Assembly: GCA_947479085.1 (NCBI GenBank)
Contig: CANJYB010000015.1
Location: 1 to 64,000, forward strand
DNA length: 64,000 bases
Origin: Bacteroidota bacterium
GTDB taxonomy: Bacteria > Bacteroidota > Bacteroidia > 2-12-FULL-35-15
Direction: 5' to 3'
Shown here: one piece after another, positions 34,967 to 41,734 of the stretch
How positions within the stretch are numbered: the stretch's first letter is position 1
How the letters are laid out: the number at the start of each line of letters is the position of its first letter
Program-made: the position numbers and the translations under genes
The notes under the pieces: generated by a model
Database searches by the model: none
What the model was told of the DNA's origin: nothing
What the model saw: the letters and a program-made list of their open reading frames with translations, nothing else

Positions 34967-35617
34967 ATGATAACTGATTCATACAGACATAAAGGATTAC
35001 GCAGGCAACTGGCATTGCATTTAAAAACCAAAGGCATTGATAATGCGGATGTATTAAAAGCCATTGAAACCGTTCCAAGACATTTGTTTCTGGACAACGC
35101 TTTCATAGAGAGAGCATACGAGGACATTGCCTTTCCCATTGGTGCAGGGCAAACCATCTCAAGACCCCATACTGTTGCTTTTCAAACTCAGTTATTAAAA
35201 TTAAAAAGAGGAGAAAAGGTGCTGGAAATAGGTACAGGGTGTGGTTATCAGACTTCAGTATTGCTCGAAATGGGAGTAAAAGTTTATACCATCGAAAGGC
35301 AACTGGAATTGTATAATAAAACAATTAAGTTTTTACCTTCCATTGGTTACAGTGCTAAATTTATTTATGGTGATGGATATAAGGGAATGCCTGCATTTGC
35401 TCCGTTTGATAAAATAATCATTACTGCGGGAGCCCCTGTTATACCTAATGATTTATTAAACCAGCTAAAAGTTGGAGGATTAATGGTTATTCCAGTTGGC
35501 GATAAAGTACAAACCATGACTTTACTCGAAAAAAAATCGGAAAAACATTTTGAAAAAACCGAGTTCGGAGAATTTAAATTTGTACCTTTGTTGGAGCGAA
35601 AAGAGTGGGGAGATTAA
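34967..35617 (+). CDS. pcm: Protein-L-isoaspartate O-methyltransferase
   Basis: 216 residues; uses SAM to methylate isoaspartyl residues in damaged proteins and start their repair. Typical Pcm features: RHKGLRRQLALHLKTKGI, VPRHLFLDNAFIERAYED, PIGAGQTISRPHTVAF, the SAM loop VLEIGTGCGYQTSVLLEMG and FDKIIITAGAPVIPNDLLNQ. It is 24 bp upstream of clpS, so repair and adaptor-guided degradation of proteins may share a transcript. Confidence 0.96.
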   Translation: MITDSYRHKGLRRQLALHLKTKGIDNADVLKAIETVPRHLFLDNAFIERAYEDIAFPIGAGQTISRPHTVAFQTQLLKLKRGEKVLEIGTGCGYQTSVLLEMGVKVYTIERQLELYNKTIKFLPSIGYSAKFIYGDGYKGMPAFAPFDKIIITAGAPVIPNDLLNQLKVGGLMVIPVGDKVQTMTLLEKKSEKHFEKTEFGEFKFVPLLERKEWGD

Positions 35618-35641
35618 TTAAATACCATCTTTTTAATAAAA

Positions 35642-35938
35642 ATGAAAGCAAACAACCCGAAAAACAAAAATCAAACACAAACGGATGTCTCATTAGCTCC
35701 CGAAGAAGTGGCTGTTGCAGGAAAACAAATTATTTTATACAATGACGATTTTAATACTTTCGATCATGTAATAGAATGCCTTGTTAAGATATGCAAACAT
35801 GATACTTTACAAGCCGAGCAATGTGCTTACATTGTTCATTATAATGGAAAATGTTCTGTTAAAAATGGTTCTTACAAAGAATTGGAGCCCATGTGCACTG
35901 CGCTGTTGGAGAAAGGACTGAATGCTGAAATAGAATAA
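35642..35938 (+). CDS. clpS: ClpS adaptor of the ClpAP/ClpCP protease
   Basis: 98 residues; binds N-degron substrates and hands them to the Clp ATPase. The core is intact: IILYNDDFNTFDHVIECLVK with the NDD(F) element that contacts the substrate N-terminus, AEQCAYIVHYNGKCSVKNGS in place of the usual A-x-x-x-H-x-x-G, and the C-terminal LEKGLNAEIE. The N-terminal extension (1-30) is polar and disordered, as usual. A hairpin terminator follows. Confidence 0.95.
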   Translation: MKANNPKNKNQTQTDVSLAPEEVAVAGKQIILYNDDFNTFDHVIECLVKICKHDTLQAEQCAYIVHYNGKCSVKNGSYKELEPMCTALLEKGLNAEIE

Positions 35939-35942
35939 ATAG

Positions 35943-35976
35943 ATTTGAGATAAGAGAAATCATATCTCAAATTTTA
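35943..35976 (+). terminator. Terminator after clpS
   Basis: A 10-bp stem (ATTTGAGATA/TATCTCAAAT) with a 10-nt loop followed by TTTTATTT, directly after the clpS stop. Confidence 0.75.
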
Positions 35977-36003
35977 TTTCCCACATCAAATTAAAACTAA
36001 TTA

Positions 36004-37131
36004 ATGAAAATCGGAATAGTATGTTATCCCACTTTTGGTGGAAGTGGAGTAGTGGCCACCGAATTAGGAACAGCATTGGCGGCTAAAGGACATCAGGTGC
36101 ACTTTATTTCATATAGTCAACCGGTGCGATTAGACTTTTTTTCAGGCAATTTATTTTATCATGAAGTTTCTGTTTCCGATTATCCTTTGTTTGATTATCA
36201 ACCTTACGAACTCGTACTTTCAAGTAAGTTGGTAGATGTAGTAAAATACGAAAAGCTCGATTTGCTGCATGTTCATTATGCTATACCTCATGCTTCTGCG
36301 GCTTATATGGCCAAACAGATATTAGCTTCACAGGGAATTAATATTCCATTTATTACCACACTTCATGGTACAGATATAACACTTGTGGGAAAAGACCCCT
36401 CATTTGAACCCGTTATTACATTTGCCATTAACCAAAGTGATGCTGTAACTGCTGTTTCGCAAAGTCTCAAGGACGATACATATATTAATTTTCCTAATGT
36501 AAAAAAGGAAATTCACGTAATTCCTAATTTTATTTGCCTGGATGATTACAAAATAGAAAACAGGCATTGTGAAAAGAAAATGTACGCACCCAATGGTGAA
36601 AGAATACTTATTCATGTAAGTAATTTCAGAAAAGTGAAACGGGTGGAAGATGTATTGCATGTATTTGATAAAGTTAGAAAGGAAATTCCGGCAAAACTCA
36701 TTTTGGTTGGTGATGGTCCTGAACGGGCAAATATCGAAAAGCTTTGCAGAGAGTTAGATACTTGTAAGGACATAAAATCTTTAGGAAAAATCGTAAATCC
36801 GGAACAAATACTTTCCATTGCAGATTTATTTCTGCTCACTTCCGAAACAGAAAGTTTTGGTTTGGCAGCACTTGAAGCAATGGCAAGTAAGGTGCCTGTT
36901 ATTTCTTCTAATTCCGGGGGGATTCCGGAAGTCAATATCAATGGCTATTCAGGTTATATGAGTAATGTGGGCGATGTGGATGACATGGCTAAAAACGCTT
37001 TGCATATTTTAAAAGACGATGCAACCCTTGCTACTTTTAAAATGAATGCTTATGAACAGGCCCAAAAGTTTGACATTACCAAAATCCTCCCGATGTATGA
37101 AAATCTATATAATACGGTTTTAGGGAAATAA
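36004..37131 (+). CDS. bshA: N-acetyl-alpha-D-glucosaminyl L-malate synthase BshA
   Basis: 375 residues, GT4 family, GT-B fold; joins GlcNAc from UDP-GlcNAc to L-malate, the first step of bacillithiol synthesis. The BshA-specific N-terminus is clear: GIVCYPTFGGSGVVATELG, FISYSQPVRLD, HVHYAIPHASAAYMAKQIL and TTLHGTDITLVGKDPSF. The C-terminal domain has HVSNFRKVKRVEDV, LILVGDGPERANIE and ETESFGLAALEAMASKVPV. This implies bacillithiol as a low-molecular-weight thiol, as known in several Bacteroidota. BshB and BshC are not in the window. Confidence 0.95.
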   Translation: MKIGIVCYPTFGGSGVVATELGTALAAKGHQVHFISYSQPVRLDFFSGNLFYHEVSVSDYPLFDYQPYELVLSSKLVDVVKYEKLDLLHVHYAIPHASAAYMAKQILASQGINIPFITTLHGTDITLVGKDPSFEPVITFAINQSDAVTAVSQSLKDDTYINFPNVKKEIHVIPNFICLDDYKIENRHCEKKMYAPNGERILIHVSNFRKVKRVEDVLHVFDKVRKEIPAKLILVGDGPERANIEKLCRELDTCKDIKSLGKIVNPEQILSIADLFLLTSETESFGLAALEAMASKVPVISSNSGGIPEVNINGYSGYMSNVGDVDDMAKNALHILKDDATLATFKMNAYEQAQKFDITKILPMYENLYNTVLGK

Positions 37132-37148
37132 TTTATCTTTTGTTTCTG

Positions 37149-37196
37149 ATTAATCAAAATGGGCTGTAAATCGATTTACAGCCCATTTTGATTAAT
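37149..37196. terminator. 48-bp perfect palindrome, bidirectional terminator of bshA/yciH
   Basis: A perfect inverted repeat of 24 bp per arm with no spacer, centred on ATCGAT and containing GGGCTGTAAAT/ATTTACAGCCC, 17 bp after the bshA stop and about 60 bp beyond the convergent yciH stop. Confidence 0.85.
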
Positions 37197-37258
37197 ACTT
37201 TTACATTTTCAACTATTTTTTAGCCATTATTAATGTATTTTACCATAAATAAAATAAA

Positions 37259-37597
37259 CTACCCACCCGCTTTTTTTGCTTTATAATTTGCATCAGCCAA
37301 AAGTTTCAACACTTTGTCTCTATGGTCGCCCTGAAGTAAAATTTCTTCATTTTTTACACTTCCTCCCACCCCACATTTTTGTTTCAAGGTTTTTCCAAGC
37401 GATTCCAAATCATCTTCGTTACCAATAAAACCATGTATTCGGGTTACCATTTTTCCTCCACCCAATCTATCCAGGTATATTTTCAGGTTTTGTTGCTGAG
37501 GTGGCAATGAGTCAGCAGGACTTTGTTTTTCTGGTTCAAAATGAAAATCTTTATTGGTGGAATACACCATGCCGCCTGGTTTGTTTTTTTTTGACAT
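37259..37597 (-). CDS. yciH: SUI1/eIF1-like translation factor YciH
   Basis: 112 residues. A Lys-rich tail precedes the SUI1 fold: LKIYLDRLGGGKMVTRIHGF, GNEDDLESLGKTLKQKCGVG and GSVKNEEILLQGDHRDKVLK. Bacterial YciH resembles archaeal/eukaryotic eIF1 and affects start-codon fidelity in vitro. It is the last gene of a minus-strand group with the diacylglycerol-kinase-like and LTA-synthase-like genes (gaps 50 and 45 bp); no functional tie is known. Confidence 0.94.
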   Translation of the reverse strand: MSKKNKPGGMVYSTNKDFHFEPEKQSPADSLPPQQQNLKIYLDRLGGGKMVTRIHGFIGNEDDLESLGKTLKQKCGVGGSVKNEEILLQGDHRDKVLKLLADANYKAKKAGG

Positions 37598-37647
37598 AAA
37601 AAGAAGTTTAAGATTTAAAAACTAATAAATACACTTTAAAGGACTAA

Positions 37648-38520
37648 TTAACCTACAATTACTCTCAAAGAAGCCGGATTCACTTTTACCAAAATAGTGT
37701 TCCCTATTTCAATTGGTTCTCCGTCAACATGACCTTTTAAATCGGGTTGTTTTACAGTAATTTCTTTCACGCTCATCATTTCAAGATACTTTGTTTTATT
37801 TAAGGTTTTATTAAATAAACGGTAGCCGATTGAGGGCACATTCCACCAACGGAATTCCTTTAGAATGGAAATTTTAAACTCACCATCAGTAGCATGAGCC
37901 GTGGGAGCAATAAATGCATTATTCCCCCATTGAGAACCGTTTGCAAAGCTGATTAAAAAAGCTTTTTTCTTTAATGATTTTCCATCCATTATCAATTCAT
38001 ATTCTTGCGCTTCATATTTTTTAAACTCCCTGAAAACTATTTTAATATAGGACCAAAACCCTCTTTTACCATATTTTGCAAATTCCCATCCTATGTGAGC
38101 ATCAAAACCAATTCCAGCAACATTTACAAAAGTTTCTTCATTAAAATGAACGGTATCAATAGAGATTTCTTTTCCTGTGTTAATCATTAGTATGGCTTTT
38201 ACCATATCAAGCGGAACATTTAAGTGCCTTGCTAATCCGTTGCCTGATCCACTTGGCAAAATGGCCAAGGCCGTTTTCGTTCCTATCAACCCTTTTGCAA
38301 CTTCATTAACAGAACCATCCCCACCTACCGCAACCGCAATATTAAATTTTTCATCTGCAGCTTGTCTTGCCAAAACAGTAGCATGTTTTGGAGCATCCGT
38401 ATAAACTATTTTATATTCAAATATGGAAAGATTAAGGTGAAGGTCAACAAGTTTCTCCACGACTTTTTGTTTCCCAACTCCTGAAATAGGATTAACTATA
38501 AAACATATTTTCTTTTTCAC
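37648..38520 (-). CDS. Diacylglycerol-kinase-family lipid kinase (YegS/DgkB-like)
   Basis: 290 residues with a GTG start. The DAGK catalytic domain is complete: CFIVNPISGVGKQKVVEKLV, AVAVGGDGSVNEVAKGL (the GGDG nucleotide loop) and AILPSGSGNGLARHLNVP. Then comes the C-terminal beta-sandwich with NVAGIGFDAHIGWEFAKYG and DLKGHVDGEPIEIG. Members phosphorylate diacylglycerol or related lipids. It lies 45 bp downstream of an LTA-synthase-like gene, whose reaction would release diacylglycerol, so a recycling role is attractive (inference). Confidence 0.92.
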   Translation of the reverse strand: MKKKICFIVNPISGVGKQKVVEKLVDLHLNLSIFEYKIVYTDAPKHATVLARQAADEKFNIAVAVGGDGSVNEVAKGLIGTKTALAILPSGSGNGLARHLNVPLDMVKAILMINTGKEISIDTVHFNEETFVNVAGIGFDAHIGWEFAKYGKRGFWSYIKIVFREFKKYEAQEYELIMDGKSLKKKAFLISFANGSQWGNNAFIAPTAHATDGEFKISILKEFRWWNVPSIGYRLFNKTLNKTKYLEMMSVKEITVKQPDLKGHVDGEPIEIGNTILVKVNPASLRVIVG

Positions 38521-38565
38521 TGGTCTGTTATTTATTTGAGATTTTTATTTTTATAAAATCTTTTT

Positions 38566-40464
38566 CTATTTCATTTTGTTATTAATCAAACACTGCTGAT
38601 AGGTCTGAATTATTGCTTTGGCCTTTGTTTCCAATTGTTTTGTGATGGCAGATTTTTTAACACTTAAGTCTGTTTTAAACAAACTATCCTGCATATAATC
38701 ATACATATCAATGGTTTTATCTCCGTCAAACAAGAGTGAATAATCATTTTGAATAAACTGATATACATCACTATTCATGTTTAATGCAAAATGGTCAGCA
38801 GTAGAATCAAATACTGATGTTCCAAATGCAAAATAGGGTTCAGGATAATTAAGGTAATCCAGTATTGTTGGCATTATATCAATATGTTGCGTTGTTGTAG
38901 AGTCATATTTTTTGAGATTTGAATTGGGCATAAAATATATAATGGGAATAGAATAGCTCCCGATTCGGTTCATATAATAAGGGTCTTCCGAAATGCCCGT
39001 ATGATCAGCAGAGAGAACGAACAATGTATTATTATACCAAGGCATTTTTTTAGCCGTTTCAAAAAATCTTTGTAAAGCAAAATCAGTATAACTTATACTT
39101 TTCTCTATTTCCAGAGGACCCGACTTAAACTTTTTTTTGTATTTATCCGGAACATTAAAAGGGTGATGGGAGGTTAAAGTAAACAAGGTTGCAAAAAGAG
39201 GTTGCTTTTTAGTGTTGATGATATTGGCAGTGTATTGCAAAAACTCCTCATCCCAGATTCCCCAGTTACCATCATAGTCTTTTTCATTATTATATTCAGT
39301 TCTTCCATAATAATTATCATATCCTGCAAAATCTGTAAACACATCAAATCCCATAGTTCCATTATCCCCGCCATGAAAAAATGCAGAATAGTAACCTTGT
39401 TTTTTCAACAAACTTGCCAGACTGTTAATCTGGTTGCTTCCGTATTGCGAAAAAATATAAGGCTCATCTGACCAGGTCGGGATGCTTGCCACTATCGCGG
39501 GAATACCTTCAATTGATTTTTTTCCGTCAGAAAAGGCATTGGTACAAGTAAAACTTTCTCTCATTAAAGAATCCAGGAAAGGAGTGTATCCTGTTTTTCT
39601 TCTATTTAACCCTCCAATATACTCTTTTGAAAAACTTTCCAATGCAATGACAAATACATTTAACTTTTTAAAAGGACCGGTTTTTCCTTTATGGTAAGGG
39701 GAATAAAGTTTTGCAATTTCCTTTTCGTCAGTAAAGTATATTTTGGGTTCTATTCCCACTACATCCAGAGTTTTTAAAATAGTAAATGGTGTGCTTACCA
39801 CCAGGGGTATATATTTTACAGAAGTATATTCCACGGCATTCACAGTCGTTATTGGTTTCAATTGAAAGCCTCCTCGGTAGCCAATCAACAGTAAGCTAAT
39901 ACTTATGCAAAAAATCAAGACCTGATTTCTGTATTGTTTTCTATTCCATTCTAAATGTATGTTCTTTTCTGTTTTTTTATATAAATAGTAAACGGCAGCA
40001 GTTAAAACACCCCAAAGAATAAAAACATACCAATAATCCTTAAGAAACAAGGGGAGCAAACGTTTCAGGTCGCCACCTTTTTCTCCGCCAAAAAAATTAA
40101 AAACATCAGATGTTGTTCGTTTTAAAGTAAATCTGAAATATGCAAAATCAACGCAATTAGCCAACATTGCAAGACTATTAATAGCAATGAAGAACCATTT
40201 TGAAAATGTCTTATATATATTATTTTCTCTGAAGCCCAAAGGAAGCAAATAAAGAAAGAGGTAAATGCTATTGGAAAGAATAATAACTGATAAGTCAAAC
40301 CGAAGCCCTAAAAACAAAAGGAAAATAAAATGCCCAAAGCCAATGTCGGTAAAAATGGAATAATTAAAAAAAAAGAAAAGTAAACGACAAACAGAATATA
40401 GAACTAAGAGATATGCTAATCGCCTGGATAGAATAGTAACATTTGAAAATGTAGACGAGTTCAC
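38566..40464 (-). CDS. LTA-synthase-like membrane phosphatase/sulfatase-fold protein
   Basis: 632 residues: five N-terminal membrane helices (about 10-205) and an extracytoplasmic alkaline-phosphatase-superfamily domain (about 265-590). Motifs follow the LtaS/OpgB group: VFVIALESFSKEYIGG (metal-binding Glu), TPFLDSLMRESF, SDGKKSIEGIPAIVASIP (probable Ser nucleophile in GKKS), FFHGGDNGTMGFDVF, FTLTSHHPFNVPDKY and LSADHTGISED. These enzymes transfer phosphoglycerol or phosphoethanolamine from phospholipid to a glycan or lipid. Start is GTG. It leads an operon with a lipid kinase. The acceptor is unknown in a Gram-negative envelope. Confidence 0.9.
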   Translation of the reverse strand: MNSSTFSNVTILSRRLAYLLVLYSVCRLLFFFFNYSIFTDIGFGHFIFLLFLGLRFDLSVIILSNSIYLFLYLLPLGFRENNIYKTFSKWFFIAINSLAMLANCVDFAYFRFTLKRTTSDVFNFFGGEKGGDLKRLLPLFLKDYWYVFILWGVLTAAVYYLYKKTEKNIHLEWNRKQYRNQVLIFCISISLLLIGYRGGFQLKPITTVNAVEYTSVKYIPLVVSTPFTILKTLDVVGIEPKIYFTDEKEIAKLYSPYHKGKTGPFKKLNVFVIALESFSKEYIGGLNRRKTGYTPFLDSLMRESFTCTNAFSDGKKSIEGIPAIVASIPTWSDEPYIFSQYGSNQINSLASLLKKQGYYSAFFHGGDNGTMGFDVFTDFAGYDNYYGRTEYNNEKDYDGNWGIWDEEFLQYTANIINTKKQPLFATLFTLTSHHPFNVPDKYKKKFKSGPLEIEKSISYTDFALQRFFETAKKMPWYNNTLFVLSADHTGISEDPYYMNRIGSYSIPIIYFMPNSNLKKYDSTTTQHIDIMPTILDYLNYPEPYFAFGTSVFDSTADHFALNMNSDVYQFIQNDYSLLFDGDKTIDMYDYMQDSLFKTDLSVKKSAITKQLETKAKAIIQTYQQCLINNKMK

Positions 40465-40485
40465 CTGTAGTTAATTATTTGTTGG

Positions 40486-40493
40486 CAAAGATA
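40486..40493 (-). promoter_or_regulatory. Bacteroidota -7 element (TATCTTTG) for the LTA-synthase-like operon
   Basis: Exact TANNTTTG match on the minus strand, 21 bp before the GTG at 40464. Confidence 0.6.
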
Positions 40494-40642
40494 GATAAAA
40501 TGAAATGATGCTAGAAGAAACATAAAAGAAAGAAAAGACAAAGTCCAATTCAATTAATACTAAACTCTGTTTTAAATGTTTATTAACAATAATATGTTAA
40601 TGCTTGAATTTCAATAATTCGATACTGTAAACAAATAAAGAA

Positions 40643-40650
40643 TACTTTTG
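40643..40650 (+). promoter_or_regulatory. Bacteroidota -7 element (TACTTTTG) for the first small lipoprotein
   Basis: Exact TANNTTTG match 28 bp before the ATG at 40679. Confidence 0.6.
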
Positions 40651-40678
40651 TGCATTATTAATCTTTAAAACAAAACAA

Positions 40679-41080
40679 ATGAAAAAATTATTATCATTAT
40701 TGTCCATTGCAGGGATGTTTACGTTTACAGCATGTGGACCTAGCGCTGAAGAAAAAGCAGCCAAAGAAAAAGCTACTAAGGACTCTATTGCTGCTGATGA
40801 AGCTATGAAAGCAGAAGCAAAGGCAAAAGCGGAAACAGACTCAATTGCAAAATATGCAGACGAAATGAAAGCAAAAATGGAGGCTGATTCTATAGAGGCT
40901 TACAAAGCTAAAAAGGCGGAAAAGAAAACTGCTAAAAAACCTGCCGCAAAAGTAGAAACTCCGAAACCAGAAGCCCCTAAGACCCCACATGTAAATATAA
41001 AGGCAAAAACTACTAAGCGCGCGATAAATGGTGCAGCACCTGCGGCGGCTCCAAAGGAAGGAAGCACCAAAGGAAAGTAA
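40679..41080 (+). CDS. Small Lys/Ala-rich lipoprotein, copy 1
   Basis: 133 residues with a lipoprotein signal (AGMFTFTACGPSAEEK, lipid-modified Cys about 19). The mature part is a charged helical or coiled segment of Ala, Lys, Glu and Asp-Ser-Ile-Ala repeats (about 20-75), then a basic, Pro-rich tail (KKPAAKVETPKPEAPKTP) rich enough in Lys to bind peptidoglycan or DNA nonspecifically. Its first 35 residues are nearly the same as those of the next gene, so the two are tandem duplicates. Own promoter and terminator; probably abundant. No named family recognised. Confidence 0.85.
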   Translation: MKKLLSLLSIAGMFTFTACGPSAEEKAAKEKATKDSIAADEAMKAEAKAKAETDSIAKYADEMKAKMEADSIEAYKAKKAEKKTAKKPAAKVETPKPEAPKTPHVNIKAKTTKRAINGAAPAAAPKEGSTKGK

Positions 41081-41103
41081 TTAGCATATTTAATTCTATT
41101 TTT

Positions 41104-41137
41104 AAAAGATTCCTAATTTCATTAGGAATCTTTTTTT
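41104..41137 (+). terminator. Terminator of small lipoprotein copy 1
   Basis: AAAAGATTCCTAA and TTAGGAATCTTTTTTT form a strong hairpin with a T-run, 23 bp after the stop. Confidence 0.9.
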
Positions 41138-41238
41138 GTTTTCAAAAGAATGGTTATAAATCTAAGAACATTTATTAATAAAAAATGTTAAAATGAAGGG
41201 ATTTGGTAATATTTTTCTCCTATGTTAAAAAAATATTT

Positions 41239-41246
41239 TACATTTG
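41239..41246 (+). promoter_or_regulatory. Bacteroidota -7 element (TACATTTG) for the second small lipoprotein
   Basis: Exact TANNTTTG match 33 bp before the ATG at 41280, nearly the same spacing as for copy 1. Confidence 0.6.
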
Positions 41247-41279
41247 CCGAAATTTTAATTAAAATCACAAACCAAAACA

Positions 41280-41549
41280 ATGAAAAAATTATTTACATTA
41301 GTTGCCGTAGCAGGAATGTTTACATTCGTAGCTTGCGGTCCTAGCGCAGAAGAAAAAGCTGCAAAGGAAAAAGCACAACAAGATTCAATTGCTGCTGTTG
41401 AAGCTGCTAAAGCTGCTGAAGAAGCTGCAAAAGCTCAAGCAACTGCTGATTCTACTGCAAAGTATGCTGAGGCAGAAGCTGCAAAAGCAAAAGCAATGCA
41501 AGATTCAATTGATGCTGCTGCTGCAAAAAAAGGTGGTAAAAAGAAATAA
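41280..41549 (+). CDS. Small Ala/Lys-rich lipoprotein, copy 2
   Basis: 89 residues: lipoprotein signal with AGMFTFVACGPSAEEK (Cys about 19) and a single charged helix of Ala-Glu-Ala-Ala-Lys repeats with the phrase QDSIAAVEA and QDSIDAAAA, ending GGKKK. It is a shorter paralogue of the preceding gene, without its Pro/Lys tail. The predicted long helix recalls Lpp-like spacers between outer membrane and peptidoglycan; this is an analogy, not homology. Own promoter and terminator. Confidence 0.85.
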   Translation: MKKLFTLVAVAGMFTFVACGPSAEEKAAKEKAQQDSIAAVEAAKAAEEAAKAQATADSTAKYAEAEAAKAKAMQDSIDAAAAKKGGKKK

Positions 41550-41571
41550 TTTTCTTTTTAGCTAAAACTTT

Positions 41572-41602
41572 AAAAAGTTCCGATTAGTCGGAACTTTTTT
41601 TT
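41572..41602 (+). terminator. Terminator of small lipoprotein copy 2
   Basis: AAAAAGTTCCGA and TCGGAACTTTTTTTT form a hairpin with a T-run, 23 bp after the stop. Confidence 0.9.
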
Positions 41603-41734
41603 TGCCTTATTTATTGTTTTCATATTCTTAATTCCCCTTTCATCATTTTTATTACATCTTTAATAAGTTAAAAGATGTTATTTGTATATTTTATATGAAA
41701 TTACGTTATTACATTTAACGACTTTTATAAAGAG

